Shown piece by piece: positions 1 through 9,181 of a DNA stretch of 64,000 nucleotides. The translations under genes were made by a program, and so were the position numbers. Origin of the DNA: Intestinimonas sp. Lineage in GTDB: Bacteria; Bacillota; Clostridia; Oscillospirales; Oscillospiraceae. The stretch's first letter is position 1, and each line of letters starts with the position of its first letter. The notes under the pieces are model-generated. The model searched no databases, had not been told where the DNA came from, and was given only the letters and a program-made list of their open reading frames with translations. The stretch is from positions 62,001 through 126,000 of the forward strand of contig JALCSB010000005.1 in NCBI GenBank assembly GCA_022653075.1, written 5' to 3'.

Positions 1-248
1 GCAAGAAGCTGGTTATGAACTTGGGTTTTTCTCATCAAGTCATCATGGAGGAGCCTGCGGGCATCACCATCGACGTGCCCAACCCCAATAAAATTGTCAT
101 TTCTGGTGCCGACAAACAGCAGGTTGGCCAGTTTGCCGCCGAAGTGAGAGAGAAACGTCCGCCTGAGCCTTACAAAGGCAAGGGTATCAAATATACTGAC
201 GAGGTCATCCGCCGTAAAGAAGGCAAGACCGGAGTCAAGAAGAAATAA
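1..248 (+). CDS. rplF: 50S ribosomal protein L6, C-terminal part
   Basis: C-terminal ~80 residues of ribosomal protein L6, a large-subunit protein near the GTPase-associated centre. The frame is open from the window edge, so the start lies upstream. The tail has the typical L6 motif [12 protein letters not shown] followed by a lysine-rich end (GVKKK). The stop is 14 bases before rplR, in the standard spc-operon order L6-L18-S5-L30-L15-SecY. An ATG at 15 is internal and not the true start. Confidence 0.97.
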   Translation, partial: KKLVMNLGFSHQVIMEEPAGITIDVPNPNKIVISGADKQQVGQFAAEVREKRPPEPYKGKGIKYTDEVIRRKEGKTGVKKK

Positions 249-262
249 GGAGGTGTGCCTAA

Positions 263-622
263 ATGATAAAAAGAACCAATACCGCTGCTCAGCGGCATAA
301 GCGGCATCAGCGCGTTCGCGGCAAAATTTCCGGCACGCCCGAGTGCCCCCGTCTGAACGTATTCCGCAGCGAATCCAACATCTATGCCCAGATTATTGAC
401 GACGTGGACGGCAAGACGCTGGTATCCGCTTCCACTCTGGATAAGGAATTCCAGGGTAAGGGCAGCAACTGCGAGGCGGCCAAAGAGGTCGGCCTTCTCG
501 TTGCTAAGCGCGCCAAGGAAAAGGAGATTTCCAATGTGGTTTTCGACCGCGGCGGCTATCTCTATCATGGCCGTGTGAAAGCTCTGGCCGAAGGCGCCCG
601 TGAGGGCGGCCTGGAATTTTAA
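263..622 (+). CDS. rplR: 50S ribosomal protein L18
   Basis: 119-residue L18, which binds 5S rRNA and helps attach it to the large subunit. The basic N-terminus ([14 protein letters not shown]), the segment RPRLNVFRS-like at residues ~28-36 (CPRLNVFRS) and the C-terminal motif [17 protein letters not shown] are characteristic. Length is normal. The ATG is preceded by an AAGGAGG ribosome-binding site, and the gene sits between rplF and rpsE as in other Firmicutes. Confidence 0.97.
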   Translation: MIKRTNTAAQRHKRHQRVRGKISGTPECPRLNVFRSESNIYAQIIDDVDGKTLVSASTLDKEFQGKGSNCEAAKEVGLLVAKRAKEKEISNVVFDRGGYLYHGRVKALAEGAREGGLEF

Positions 623-640
623 TCGGGAGGAGGAAACGAA

Positions 641-1141
641 ATGGCTAGATTTGAAAGAGAACCCAGCGAGTTTACGGAAAAGCTCGTTTCTCTCAACCGT
701 GTATCCAAAACCGTAAAAGGCGGTCGTGTCATGAAGTTTGCGGCCCTTATGGTCGTAGGTGATGAGAAGGGCCGCGTGGGTTTTGGCCTGGGCAAAGCTG
801 CTGAGGTTCCCGAGGCAATCCGTAAGGGAATTGAGGATGCCAAGAAGAATATGGTGACCATCAGCATGTCCGGCACCACCATTCCCCACGAGGTCATCGG
901 CGAGTTCGGTGCCGGTCGCGTTATGCTTAAGCCCGCTGCCCCCGGTACCGGCATCATTGCCGGCGGCCCGGTCCGCGCTGTGATGGAGGCTGTCGGCATC
1001 CGTGACATTCGTGCCAAATGCCTGCGCTCCAACAATCCGCAGAACGTGGTTTCCGCGACTATGGTGGGCCTTAAGTCCCTCCGTGGTCCTGAAGAGGTGG
1101 CCAAGATCCGCGGTAAGAGCGTGGAAGAGATCGTAGGTTAA
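641..1141 (+). CDS. rpsE: 30S ribosomal protein S5
   Basis: 166-residue S5, a small-subunit protein at the mRNA entrance that contributes to decoding accuracy. The N-terminal double-stranded-RNA-binding-like domain contains [15 protein letters not shown] and [14 protein letters not shown]. The C-terminal domain contains [15 protein letters not shown] and the usual [15 protein letters not shown] end. The start is preceded by GGGAGGAGG. It is cotranscribed with rplR and rpmD with short gaps. Confidence 0.97.
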   Translation: MARFEREPSEFTEKLVSLNRVSKTVKGGRVMKFAALMVVGDEKGRVGFGLGKAAEVPEAIRKGIEDAKKNMVTISMSGTTIPHEVIGEFGAGRVMLKPAAPGTGIIAGGPVRAVMEAVGIRDIRAKCLRSNNPQNVVSATMVGLKSLRGPEEVAKIRGKSVEEIVG

Positions 1142-1154
1142 GGAGGGCCTCTAA

Positions 1155-1337
1155 ATGGCTAATCTGAACATTAAGCTGGTCAAAAGCGTAAGCGGCCGTA
1201 TTGCCAAGCATAAGGCAACCGCGGAAGCTCTGGGCCTGCGTAGGATCGGCGATACCACCGTGCAGCCTGATAATGAGGCCACCCGCGGTAAAATCGCCCA
1301 TATCGGTTATCTGCTCCAGGTTACCGAGGAAAAGTAA
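1155..1337 (+). CDS. rpmD: 50S ribosomal protein L30
   Basis: 60-residue L30, the short bacterial form. It has the conserved pattern K-S-x-S-G-R-x-x-x-H/K-x-x-T ([20 protein letters not shown]) and a hydrophobic end ([13 protein letters not shown]). The ribosome-binding site AAGGAGGG precedes the ATG. Position between S5 and L15 confirms the call. Confidence 0.96.
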   Translation: MANLNIKLVKSVSGRIAKHKATAEALGLRRIGDTTVQPDNEATRGKIAHIGYLLQVTEEK

Positions 1338-1351
1338 AGGAGGTGCGCGAC

Positions 1352-1792
1352 ATGAATCTGCATGAACTTTCTCCGGCAGCCGGCTCTACCCAGGTTGGGA
1401 AACGCAAGGGCCGCGGTGCCGGTACCGGTAACGGCAAGACTGCCGGCCGCGGTCACAAAGGCCAGAAGGCCCGCTCCGGCGGCGGCGTCCGCGTGGGATT
1501 TGAAGGCGGCCAGATGCCTTTGGCCCGCCGTATCCCCAAGCGTGGCTTCCACAACATTTTCGCAAAGCCGCTGGAGGCAATCAATGTCTCTGCGCTGAAT
1601 AAGTTTGAGGACGGCGCCACGGTTAACGTTTGCGATTTGCTGGAAAAGGGTATCCTTTCCAAGTGCGAGTATGGCGTCAAAATTCTGGGTAACGGCAGCA
1701 TTGAGAAAAAGCTGACCGTGCGGGCCACCGCTTTCTCCGCCTCCGCCAAGGAGAAGATTGAGGCGGCGGGTGGAAAGGCCGAGGTGGTCTGA
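1352..1792 (+). CDS. rplO: 50S ribosomal protein L15
   Basis: L15, 146 residues, a late-assembly large-subunit protein. The start [12 protein letters not shown] at 1352 is chosen because AAAGGAGGT at 1336-1343 sits at ideal spacing. An in-frame GTG at 1343 overlaps that site and is unlikely. The Gly/Arg/Lys-rich N-terminal arm ([20 protein letters not shown]) and the motif [18 protein letters not shown] are diagnostic. The TGA stop abuts the secY start directly, suggesting translational coupling. Confidence 0.96.
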   Translation: MNLHELSPAAGSTQVGKRKGRGAGTGNGKTAGRGHKGQKARSGGGVRVGFEGGQMPLARRIPKRGFHNIFAKPLEAINVSALNKFEDGATVNVCDLLEKGILSKCEYGVKILGNGSIEKKLTVRATAFSASAKEKIEAAGGKAEVV

Positions 1793-3160
1793 GTGATCGA
1801 GACCGTCAAAAATGCCTGGAAGATCCCCGAGCTGCGCAAGAAGATTATGTTCACCATTTTCGCGCTGCTTATCTTCCGCCTTGGCGCGGCTATCCCTGTT
1901 CCCTTTGTGAATACGGAATCGCTGGGCACTTATATCGACAGCATGAGCGGCAGTATCTTCAGCCTCATGAACGCGATGAGTGGCGGCGGCTTTGCGCAGG
2001 CTACGGTCTTTGCTCTCAGCATCCAGCCTTATATCAACAGCTCCATTATTATTCAGCTGCTGACCGTGGCTATCCCTGCGCTGGAACGGCTTCAGAAGGA
2101 CGGCGGAGAAGAAGGCCGTAAGAAGATTGAGTCCATCACCCGGTATGCAGCTCTGGGAATTGCTCTTTTGCAGGGCTTCGGCTACTTTACGCTGATCCGC
2201 AGCTATAACATGCTGGACTTGAACGGTATGAATATGATCTGGGCGGGCATTGTAATCGTCGCTTCCTTTACGGCCGGTGCCACGTTCCTGATGTGGTTGG
2301 GTGAACAGATCACTGAGTTCGGTATCGGAAACGGTATCTCTATTATCCTGTTCGCCAGCATTGTGTCCCGTGTTCCCTCTATGGTACAGTCCATGATTGT
2401 GGGCGTACAGCGCTATCACAACCCACTGACCGACGAGATGCGCTCCAGCATGTCCCAGACCAGTATCACCGCATATGAAAAGAGCGTTCTTCATCCCGGC
2501 ATTATTCCCGTCATTATCCTCGGCATGCTGGCGCTGGTCGTGTTCATCGTGTTTATTACCGACGCGGAGCGCCGTCTGCCGGTGCAGTACGCCAAGCGTG
2601 TGGTGGGCCGCAAGATGTACGGTGGTCAGTCCACGCATATCCCCATGAAGGTAAACATGTCCGGCGTGCTGCCCATCATCTTTGCCCAGTCCATTGCCTC
2701 TCTGCCGGCGACCGTTGCGGCTTTCGTGCCCGGGGCCACACAACAGACCGACGGGTTCTGGGCCATGTTCCTGAAGGCGTTTGATACAAAATCGATAACC
2801 TACATGGTGATTTACTTCCTGCTGATTATCGGGTTTAGCTATTTTTACGCGACCATTCAGTTTAATCCCGTTGAAGTGGCAAACAACTTGAAGAAGAACG
2901 GCGGCTTCATTCCCGGATTTCGTCCAGGCAAGCCGACCGCCGACTTTATTCAGAAGGTGCTTTCCAAGATTACCATGTTTGGCGCGCTATATCTGTCTAT
3001 TGTCGCCATTTTGCCGATTATCACCAGCAATGCGATTGGAATCAGCAGTCTGGCGATCGGCGGCACGTCCGTCATCATCGTAGTTGGCGTGGCGCTTGAG
3101 ACGGTTAAGGCGCTGGAAGCCCAGATGCTGATGCGTCACTACAAGGGCTTTCTGGAGTAA
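1793..3160 (+). CDS. secY: Protein translocase subunit SecY
   Basis: 455-residue SecY, the channel-forming subunit of the SecYEG protein-conducting channel in the cytoplasmic membrane. It begins with GTG immediately after the rplO stop. Ten hydrophobic segments are visible, with family landmarks such as IQPYINSSIIIQLLT, the cytoplasmic loop with TDAERRLPVQYAKRVVGRKM, and FNPVEVANNLKKNGGFIPG(F)RPGKPT. Length is typical. It is followed by adk and map, the usual Firmicutes order. Confidence 0.97.
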   Translation: MIETVKNAWKIPELRKKIMFTIFALLIFRLGAAIPVPFVNTESLGTYIDSMSGSIFSLMNAMSGGGFAQATVFALSIQPYINSSIIIQLLTVAIPALERLQKDGGEEGRKKIESITRYAALGIALLQGFGYFTLIRSYNMLDLNGMNMIWAGIVIVASFTAGATFLMWLGEQITEFGIGNGISIILFASIVSRVPSMVQSMIVGVQRYHNPLTDEMRSSMSQTSITAYEKSVLHPGIIPVIILGMLALVVFIVFITDAERRLPVQYAKRVVGRKMYGGQSTHIPMKVNMSGVLPIIFAQSIASLPATVAAFVPGATQQTDGFWAMFLKAFDTKSITYMVIYFLLIIGFSYFYATIQFNPVEVANNLKKNGGFIPGFRPGKPTADFIQKVLSKITMFGALYLSIVAILPIITSNAIGISSLAIGGTSVIIVVGVALETVKALEAQMLMRHYKGFLE

Positions 3161-3175
3161 GGGGGAAGAGAACGT

Positions 3176-3817
3176 ATGAAGCTGATTCTGTTAGGCCCTC
3201 CGGGTGCAGGAAAAGGCACGCAGGCCGAGGTTCTCTCCGCCTACTATGGGATTCCCACGATCTCTACCGGCAACATTTTGCGGGCTGCGGTCAAGGCGGG
3301 TACGCCTATCGGCTTGAAAGCTAAGTCCTTCATGGATGCGGGCAAGCTGGTCCCCGACGAGGTTATCATTGGTATCGTCGCGGAGCGTCTGGAGCAAGAC
3401 GACTGCAAGCAAGGTTTTATTCTGGATGGTGTGCCCCGAACCATTCCCCAGGCGGAAGCGCTGGAGAAAGCGGGCGTTACCTTCGATTACGTTGTTTCAC
3501 TGGAATTGGCGGATGAGGCTATTATTGCCCGCATGAGCGGACGCAGAGTCTGCACCGCCTGCGGCGCACCCTTCCACGTGGTAAGCAAGCCGCCCAAACG
3601 GGATGGTATCTGTGACAACTGCGGCGGAGCGCTGGTTCAGCGGGACGACGACAAACCGGAGACCGTAAAGGCCCGGCTGAAGGTCTACCACGAGGAGACC
3701 GAACCTTTAAAAGACTTCTATGCACACCGCGGCCTTTTGCGCCCGGTGCCTGCCGATCTGCCCACCATTGAGGCGTGCACCGAGGCAATTAAGAAGGCCC
3801 TGGAGGCAAAGCTTTGA
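3176..3817 (+). CDS. adk: Adenylate kinase (zinc-binding form)
   Basis: 213-residue adenylate kinase, which equilibrates ATP + AMP with 2 ADP. The P-loop [12 protein letters not shown] is at residues 7-18, the AMP-binding segment with DGVPRT near residue 85, and the LID domain carries a four-cysteine cluster (CTAC...CDNC), the structural zinc site common in Gram-positive Adk. The ribosome-binding site is GGGGGAAGAG upstream of the ATG. The stop overlaps the TTG start of map. Confidence 0.97.
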   Translation: MKLILLGPPGAGKGTQAEVLSAYYGIPTISTGNILRAAVKAGTPIGLKAKSFMDAGKLVPDEVIIGIVAERLEQDDCKQGFILDGVPRTIPQAEALEKAGVTFDYVVSLELADEAIIARMSGRRVCTACGAPFHVVSKPPKRDGICDNCGGALVQRDDDKPETVKARLKVYHEETEPLKDFYAHRGLLRPVPADLPTIEACTEAIKKALEAKL

Positions 3818-4575
3818 ACATTATTTCTCTAAAATCAGAGCGTGAACAGGATCTGATGCGGAAAGCCGGAGCGCTGACCGCGCAGGCTCGCGCTCTAGCT
3901 GGAAGTATGGTAAAACCAGGTGTGTCTACACTGGAGATTGATCGGGCGGTCCGGGACTTCATTCAGTCTCATGGAGCGCAGCCGTCTTTCCTGAATTACA
4001 ACGGCTACCCCGCCTCCACCTGTATTTCTATTAACGAGGTGGTTATCCATGGCATTCCGGACCATCGCAAACTGGTGGAGGGCGATATCGTCAGTGTTGA
4101 TGTGGGTGCTTACTTGGATGGGTTCCACGGTGACTGCGCGGCTACGTTTACCTGCGGCCAAGTGAGCCAGGAGGCGCAGCAGTTAATCGATGTAACCCGG
4201 CAGTCCTTCTTTGAGGGCATTCAAATGGCACATCCCGGAAACCGGATTTCCGATATCGGGCATGCGGTTCAAACGTATGTGGAGGCGCATGGTTACTCCG
4301 TTGTACGGGACTTTGTAGGACACGGAGTAGGGCAGAAAATGCACGAAGCCCCGGAAGTCCCCAACTACGGCGCCGCAGGGCACGGCGTCCGGCTGATGCC
4401 AGGTATGACTTTAGCGATAGAACCGATGGTCTGTGTCGGAGATTGGCACGTTCGTGTTCTGAAAGACGGCTGGACCACCATAACGGCGGACGGCTCCCTG
4501 GCCGCCCATTATGAAAATTCCATCCTCATTACCGACGGCGAGCCGGAAGTGCTCACCCCTTATGGAAACCTTTGA
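3814..4575 (+). CDS. map: Methionine aminopeptidase, type I
   Basis: 253-residue methionyl aminopeptidase that removes the initiator Met from nascent proteins. The pita-bread-fold metal ligands are recognisable: the Asp of [19 protein letters not shown] (two Asp), the His of [11 protein letters not shown], the Glu of AIEPM and the Glu of YENSILIT. The start is a TTG overlapping the adk stop (TTGA), giving the usual N-terminus ([18 protein letters not shown]). Translational coupling to adk is likely. Confidence 0.96.
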   Translation: MNIISLKSEREQDLMRKAGALTAQARALAGSMVKPGVSTLEIDRAVRDFIQSHGAQPSFLNYNGYPASTCISINEVVIHGIPDHRKLVEGDIVSVDVGAYLDGFHGDCAATFTCGQVSQEAQQLIDVTRQSFFEGIQMAHPGNRISDIGHAVQTYVEAHGYSVVRDFVGHGVGQKMHEAPEVPNYGAAGHGVRLMPGMTLAIEPMVCVGDWHVRVLKDGWTTITADGSLAAHYENSILITDGEPEVLTPYGNL

Positions 4576-4576
4576 G

Positions 4577-4849
4577 ATGGAGATAACAAAAGCCCAAATC
4601 GTCCGCTCCTGTGCCGGGCATGACCGGGGAAGGCTGTTCTGTGTCTTGGACACGGACGGTGATTTTCTCCTGCTGGCAGATGGGAAACGGCGGACAGTGA
4701 CGTCGCCCAAGCGTAAAAAACGCCGTCATGTGGCGCCTGTGGGCACGTCCGGGCATCCGGCTATCCAGAAAATATACAGCGGGGAACCGGTGTCCGACAG
4801 GGAACTGCGAAGAGCCATAGCAGCTTTTCGAGATCAAGGAGGGATTTAG
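4577..4849 (+). CDS. KOW-domain RNA-binding protein (L14e-like)
   Basis: Small basic protein (~90 residues) of the KOW/L14e-like family often found between map and infA in Clostridia. A KOW-like beta motif covers residues ~5-35 ([16 protein letters not shown]...ADGKRRTV). It is followed by a lysine/arginine patch [11 protein letters not shown] chose the ATG at 4577, just after the map stop. An in-frame ATG at 4562 would overlap map. Neither has a strong ribosome-binding site, so translation is probably coupled to map. The function is not established; ribosome or rRNA binding is a reasonable guess. Confidence 0.85.
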   Translation: MEITKAQIVRSCAGHDRGRLFCVLDTDGDFLLLADGKRRTVTSPKRKKRRHVAPVGTSGHPAIQKIYSGEPVSDRELRRAIAAFRDQGGI

Positions 4850-4851
4850 GC

Positions 4852-5070
4852 TTGGCAAAAAGCGACATGATCGAGCTGGAAGGCGTCGTGACCGAGGCTT
4901 TGCCCAACACCACCTTCCATGTGGACATTGGTAATGGGCATATCATTCTCGCCCATATTTCAGGTAAGCTCCGCATGAATTTTATTCGGATCCTGCCTGG
5001 CGATAAGGTTACGGTGCAGATGTCACCCTACGACCTGACCCGGGGCCGGATCACCTGGAGAAGCAAGTAA
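4852..5070 (+). CDS. infA: Translation initiation factor IF-1
   Basis: 72-residue IF-1, an S1/OB-fold protein that binds the ribosomal A site during initiation. The sequence runs [19 protein letters not shown], then [19 protein letters not shown], and ends [15 protein letters not shown], all canonical. It starts with TTG, with AAGGAGGG at 4836-4843 placed correctly, so the rare start is well supported. Confidence 0.97.
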   Translation: MAKSDMIELEGVVTEALPNTTFHVDIGNGHIILAHISGKLRMNFIRILPGDKVTVQMSPYDLTRGRITWRSK

Positions 5071-5126
5071 GGACGCGGCGTATGCCCGTCCGTTGAGAGC
5101 CCACAGGCTATCAGGAGGTAAAGAAC

Positions 5127-5240
5127 ATGAAAGTCAGACCGTCCGTGAAGCCCATGTGCGAGAAGTGCAAGATTATTAAGCGCAAGGGCAAAGTCATGGT
5201 AATTTGCGAAAACCCGAAGCATAAGCAGAGACAAGGTTAA
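5127..5240 (+). CDS. rpmJ: 50S ribosomal protein L36
   Basis: 37-residue L36, from ATG 5127 to TAA 5238-5240. It starts [15 protein letters not shown] and has the zinc-ribbon cysteines (CEKC, then C near residue 27 and a His near 32), so this is the zinc-binding paralogue type. The ribosome-binding site AGGAGG is at 5113-5118. It sits between infA and rpsM as in most bacteria. Confidence 0.96.
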   Translation: MKVRPSVKPMCEKCKIIKRKGKVMVICENPKHKQRQG

Positions 5241-5260
5241 CAGGAGGTGCTTTAAGAAAT

Positions 5261-5629
5261 ATGGCACGTATTGCCGGCATTGATCTGCCGAAGGATAAAC
5301 GGGTGGAGATCGGGCTCACCTACATTTTCGGCATTGGGCGCGCCAGCGCCAATAAGATCCTCGCAGAAGCCGGGATCAATCCCGATACCCGCGTTAAGGA
5401 CCTGACAGACGACGATGAGGCGAAGCTCCGTGAGGTCATTTCCCGCGGCTATATTGTGGAAGGTGACCTGCGCCGCAACGTAGCGATGGATATCAAGCGC
5501 CTGACTGAGGTTGGCTGCTATCGGGGTATCCGTCACCGCAGAGGCCTGCCCGTGCGGGGCCAGCGCAGCAAAACCAACGCCCGCACCCGCAAGGGTCCCA
5601 AGCGTACCGTCGCGAATAAGAAGAAGTAA
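5261..5629 (+). CDS. rpsM: 30S ribosomal protein S13
   Basis: 122-residue S13, located in the head of the small subunit and touching the P-site tRNA and the inter-subunit bridges. It opens [21 protein letters not shown], has the helix-hairpin-helix-like segment [11 protein letters not shown], and ends with [20 protein letters not shown] (conserved basic C-terminal tail). The ribosome-binding site is AGGAGGTG. It is the first gene of the alpha-operon block. Confidence 0.97.
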   Translation: MARIAGIDLPKDKRVEIGLTYIFGIGRASANKILAEAGINPDTRVKDLTDDDEAKLREVISRGYIVEGDLRRNVAMDIKRLTEVGCYRGIRHRRGLPVRGQRSKTNARTRKGPKRTVANKKK

Positions 5630-5644
5630 GGAGGGAAGAGAGTA

Positions 5645-6049
5645 ATGGCTGCTACTGCTACCAAAGGTAAAAAAGTTGTAAGAAAGCGCCGTGAGCGCAA
5701 GAATGTTGAGAAGGGCGCCGTGCATATCCGCTCTTCCTTCAATAACACCATGGTCACCGTGACCGATACCAACGGCAACGCGCTATCCTGGGCTTCTTCC
5801 GGTGGCCTGGGTTTCCGCGGTTCCCGCAAATCCACTCCCTATGCTGCCCAGACCGCTGCTGAGACGGCTGCCAAAGCCGCTATGGAGCACGGCCTTAAGA
5901 GCGTGGAGGTCTATGTAAAAGGCCCCGGCGCCGGCCGGGAGGCCGCCATCCGTGCCCTGCAGGCTGCGGGCCTGGAAGTCACGCTGATTAAAGATGTGAC
6001 TCCCATTCCGCATAATGGCTGCCGTCCTCCGAAGAGAAGACGCGTCTGA
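5645..6049 (+). CDS. rpsK: 30S ribosomal protein S11
   Basis: 134-residue S11, a platform protein near the E site and the mRNA exit. Signature parts are [19 protein letters not shown], the [13 protein letters not shown] loop and the end [18 protein letters not shown]. The ATG follows AAGGAGGG. Order S13-S11-S4-RpoA-L17 is the classical alpha operon. Confidence 0.97.
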   Translation: MAATATKGKKVVRKRRERKNVEKGAVHIRSSFNNTMVTVTDTNGNALSWASSGGLGFRGSRKSTPYAAQTAAETAAKAAMEHGLKSVEVYVKGPGAGREAAIRALQAAGLEVTLIKDVTPIPHNGCRPPKRRRV

Positions 6050-6075
6050 GTACGGATAGAAGGAGGAAATAAATT

Positions 6076-6678
6076 ATGGCTAAGAATATGCAGCCGGTTG
6101 CCAAGCGCTGCAAGGCATTGAATATTTCTCCCGCCGCTATGGGCTATGCGAAAAAGGAGACCAAACGCAATCCCAAGGGCCGGATGAGAAAGAAGCGGAG
6201 CGAATATTCCACTCAGCTCAATGAGAAGCAGAAGGTCAAGTTTGTCTATGGCATCATGGAGAGGCAGTTCCGCATGTATTATGAGAAGGCCGCTACGGCT
6301 CCCGGAAAGACCGGCGAGAATCTGCTGACCATGATTGAACGCCGCCTGGATAATGTGGTTTACCGTCTGGGCTTCGCCATGACCCGCCGCGAGGCCCGTC
6401 AGCTGGTGAACCACGGGCATTTCACTGTTAACGGGCAGAGGGTCAATATTCCTTCTTACCTGGTCAAGGTGGGCGATGTGATCGAGGTCAAGGACAGCAG
6501 CCGTTCTTCTGTGAAGTTTAAGAGGCTTTTGGGTGAGGATGCGGTGATAATTACGCCTCCCCAGTGGCTGGACCGAGAGCGTAACACACTGAAAGGCACC
6601 GTTACCAAGCTGCCCGTCCGCGAGGACATTGATATGCCCATCGAGGAGCATCTGATCGTCGAGTTGTATTCCAAGTAA
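6076..6678 (+). CDS. rpsD: 30S ribosomal protein S4
   Basis: 200-residue S4, a primary 16S rRNA-binding protein that also acts as translational repressor of its operon in many bacteria. The S4 RNA-binding domain is clear ([20 protein letters not shown], then [21 protein letters not shown]). The N-terminus (residues ~1-50) is basic, and the CXXC-type zinc knuckle of some S4 proteins is absent (single Cys near residue 12). AAGGAGG precedes the ATG. Confidence 0.97.
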   Translation: MAKNMQPVAKRCKALNISPAAMGYAKKETKRNPKGRMRKKRSEYSTQLNEKQKVKFVYGIMERQFRMYYEKAATAPGKTGENLLTMIERRLDNVVYRLGFAMTRREARQLVNHGHFTVNGQRVNIPSYLVKVGDVIEVKDSSRSSVKFKRLLGEDAVIITPPQWLDRERNTLKGTVTKLPVREDIDMPIEEHLIVELYSK

Positions 6679-6757
6679 TCTAGATACCCTCGACCTACTG
6701 ACCTGAATGACGTCCGGGCGCCCGTAAGCGTCCGCGTCGCAAGAAGGAGGGTAACAC

Positions 6758-7705
6758 ATGGTAGAAATCGAGAAACCTCGCATCGAATGCGTAGAAAATC
6801 CCGGAGACGGATCCTATGGCAAGTATGTGGTTGAGCCCTTGGAGCGCGGTTATGGTACCACGCTGGGTAATTCCCTGCGCCGCATTCTGCTGTCCTCTCT
6901 GCCTGGTACCGCAGCCACATCCATCAAGATCGCCGGTGTTCAGCATGAATTTTCCATAATTCCTGGCGTCAAAGAAGATGTGACGGAGATTGTCCTGAAC
7001 GTAAAGGGCATTATCGCCAAACTGCACTGTGAAGGCACCAAGACCGTCTATATCGAGATGAGCGGTGAGGGCGAGGTGACCGCCGGCGATATCAAGGCGG
7101 ACGGCGAGGTGGAGATTCTTAACCCCACCCACCACATCGCTACCCTGGGCCCTGACGCCACCTTGAATATGGAACTGACGTTGTCTCATGGCCGCGGTTA
7201 TGTTCCAGCAGACCGGAACAAAACACCGCAGACTGTGATCGGCGTTATTCCCGTGGATTCCATCTACACTCCCGTGAAGAAGGTCAACTATGCGGTGGAG
7301 AATACCCGTGTGGGTGATCTCACTGATTTTGACAAGCTGACACTGGAAGTCTGGACCAACGGTACCATCTCTGCCCGGGACGCCGTCTCACTTGGCGCGC
7401 GGATCTTGGTGGATCACTTTATGCTGTTCACCGACCTCTCTGAAACCATGGGCAATAAGTCCACCGTTGTGGAAAAGGCAGAGGCCCAGCGCGACAAGGT
7501 ACTGGAGCTGACTATCGAGGAACTGGACCTCTCCGTTCGTTCCTTTAACTGCCTTAAACGTGCCAACATCAATACGGTGGAGGACCTGATCTCCAAGACC
7601 GAGGACGAAATGATGAAGGTGCGTAATCTGGGCCGCAAGTCTTTGGAAGAAGTCATGAACAAACTGGCTATGATGGGGCTGTCCCTGGCCAGCGAAGAGA
7701 ATTAA
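6758..7705 (+). CDS. rpoA: DNA-directed RNA polymerase subunit alpha
   Basis: 315-residue RNA polymerase alpha subunit. The N-terminal assembly domain has [20 protein letters not shown] and [10 protein letters not shown]. The C-terminal domain (from ~residue 245) has two helix-hairpin-helix parts ([20 protein letters not shown] and [13 protein letters not shown]) that bind UP elements and regulators. Length is normal. AAGGAGG stands upstream of the ATG. Confidence 0.98.
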   Translation: MVEIEKPRIECVENPGDGSYGKYVVEPLERGYGTTLGNSLRRILLSSLPGTAATSIKIAGVQHEFSIIPGVKEDVTEIVLNVKGIIAKLHCEGTKTVYIEMSGEGEVTAGDIKADGEVEILNPTHHIATLGPDATLNMELTLSHGRGYVPADRNKTPQTVIGVIPVDSIYTPVKKVNYAVENTRVGDLTDFDKLTLEVWTNGTISARDAVSLGARILVDHFMLFTDLSETMGNKSTVVEKAEAQRDKVLELTIEELDLSVRSFNCLKRANINTVEDLISKTEDEMMKVRNLGRKSLEEVMNKLAMMGLSLASEEN

Positions 7706-7710
7706 AATAA

Positions 7711-7749
7711 GGCGGAACGGGACTTAAGCGCACCCCTTCCCGTCCCGCC
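7711..7749 (+). other. Intercistronic stem-loop rpoA-rplQ
   Basis: GGCGGAACGGGA (7711-7722) can pair with TCCCGTCCCGCC (7738-7749) with one mismatch. There is no T-run, so this is more likely an mRNA processing or stability element than a terminator. Confidence 0.45.
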
Positions 7750-7776
7750 CAGCCCGCCATAAAGGAGTGAAACAAA

Positions 7777-8118
7777 ATGCCCGGAACCCGGAAACTCGGC
7801 AAGCCTACTGACCAGCGTATGGCGATGCTGCGTGCTATGGTGACCTATCTGTTGGAGCATGGTCAAATTAAGACCACGATTTCCCGCGCCAAGGATGTGG
7901 CTCCCTTAACCGAGAAGATGATTACTCTGGCCAAGAACAATAATTTGGCCGCTTATCGTCAGGCGCTGTCTTTCCTCACCAAAGAGGATGTGGCGAAGAA
8001 GCTGTTTGATGAGATTGGTCCCAAGTATGAAAGCCGCAACGGAGGTTATACCCGGATTGTTCGAATTGGTCCCCGCCGCGGTGACGCCGCCGAGATGGCC
8101 TTTATCCAGCTGGTGTAA
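7777..8118 (+). CDS. rplQ: 50S ribosomal protein L17
   Basis: 113-residue L17, a large-subunit protein near the polypeptide exit. It has the usual opening ([21 protein letters not shown]) and the end [20 protein letters not shown]. The N-terminus is slightly shortened compared with forms that begin MAYRKLGR. The ribosome-binding site is AAAGGAG. It is the last gene of the ribosomal block and is followed by a strong terminator. Confidence 0.97.
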   Translation: MPGTRKLGKPTDQRMAMLRAMVTYLLEHGQIKTTISRAKDVAPLTEKMITLAKNNNLAAYRQALSFLTKEDVAKKLFDEIGPKYESRNGGYTRIVRIGPRRGDAAEMAFIQLV

Positions 8119-8145
8119 TCGCGCCCGCTGTATATGACAGGTTGA

Positions 8146-8200
8146 AAGCTCCTGCCGTATCCCAGTAAATCAGGGATGTGGCAGGAGCTTCCCATTTTTT
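8146..8200 (+). terminator. Rho-independent terminator of the alpha operon
   Basis: Perfect 11-bp stem AAGCTCCTGCC (8146-8156) / GGCAGGAGCTT (8180-8190) followed by CCCATTTTTT. It marks the end of ribosomal-operon transcription. Confidence 0.9.
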
Positions 8201-8229
8201 ATGACAGATGGATAAATCAGTGATATAAT
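8201..8229 (+). promoter_or_regulatory. Sigma-A promoter for the GlmU-like gene
   Basis: ATGACA (8201-8206), 17-bp spacer and a perfect TATAAT (8224-8229). It starts right behind the ribosomal terminator, leaving a ~130-nt leader before the ATG at 8367. I recognise no known riboswitch in that leader. Confidence 0.7.
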
Positions 8230-8366
8230 GACCAATATAGTATTTTATTATCGGTATTGCCTTTTTAAACTGCGGACTGGTTTAAGTCTGTGCATTTTGC
8301 CGGGAAAATAATACCGTTTGGGTGGCATTACGGGAAGCAATCAAAACGAGAGAAAGGGAATGACCC

Positions 8367-9116
8367 ATGAAACAGCAGAACCTAAAGGCCCTTGTGCTGG
8401 CGGCTGGAAAAGGAACACGTCTGCAAACGGAGGGTATTACGCTGCCGAAAGTCATGCGTCAGGCGGCGGGTCGGCCGCTTCTGGCCTATGTACTGGACGC
8501 ACTGTCTTTTCTGCCCAGGGAAGATATCATTCTTGTGGTAGGTTATCACAGAGAGGATGTGCTGGCTGCGTTTCCGGATTATCCGCATGCCGTACAGGAC
8601 GAGCAGTTGGGAACCGGCCATGCGGTCCAGTGCGCACAGCCTCTGCTGAAGGGATTCAGCGGCAGCGTGCTGGTGTGCTGCGGAGATATGCCTTTGATGA
8701 AAAAAAGCACCTATGAGGCACTGGAAAAGGCCCACCGTGAGGCAGAAAATGCCTGCACTATTCTCTCCGGCGTGTCGGACGAAGCGTTGCCTTATGGCCG
8801 GGTAATACGGACCGCGGACGGCGGCTTTGACCGCATTGTGGAGGAGAAAGACTGCACGCCGGAGGAGAGAAGCGTACAGGAATTGAATGCGGGGGTCTAT
8901 CTGTTCCAAACCGATGCTCTGCTTGACGCGCTGACCCATCTGCGCCGGAATAACGCCCAGGGGGAGTATTATCTCACCGACGTGCCTGCGTTTATCCGGG
9001 ACGCCGGTGGAAAAGTGGGAGTATGCGCCGCCTGCACGCCGTTGGAGATGCTGGGCGTTAATACGCCTACACAGCTCCGTCAGGTAGAGGAGACGATCCG
9101 ACTCGGTCAAGGCTAG
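8367..9116 (+). CDS. GlmU-like sugar-phosphate nucleotidyltransferase (uridyltransferase domain only)
   Basis: 249-residue nucleotidyltransferase with the Rossmann-like motif LVLAAGKGTRL (residues ~6-16), the downstream Lys (LPKVM), QLGTGHAVQCA and CCGDMPLM. These match the N-terminal uridyltransferase half of GlmU, which makes UDP-GlcNAc from GlcNAc-1-P and UTP. The left-handed beta-helix acetyltransferase half (~200 residues) is absent, so this is not a complete GlmU. It could be a dedicated uridyltransferase for envelope sugars. It has its own promoter and is followed by the M55 peptidase. Substrate is inferred, not shown. Confidence 0.85.
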   Translation: MKQQNLKALVLAAGKGTRLQTEGITLPKVMRQAAGRPLLAYVLDALSFLPREDIILVVGYHREDVLAAFPDYPHAVQDEQLGTGHAVQCAQPLLKGFSGSVLVCCGDMPLMKKSTYEALEKAHREAENACTILSGVSDEALPYGRVIRTADGGFDRIVEEKDCTPEERSVQELNAGVYLFQTDALLDALTHLRRNNAQGEYYLTDVPAFIRDAGGKVGVCAACTPLEMLGVNTPTQLRQVEETIRLGQG

Positions 9117-9181
9117 CAGGTAGGCCTGTGCTTGCTTCTGCCTGTTTATAAAGACACGGCATAGAAAGGATTGATCAGACT

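Noticed and set aside
1307-2743. Very long open frames antisense to rplO/secY and to other high-GC genes (also 170-889, 37415-38710, 41552-42799)
   Set aside because: They lie opposite well-recognised genes, have no ribosome-binding sites and read as low-complexity His/Gly/Asp-rich shadow protein.
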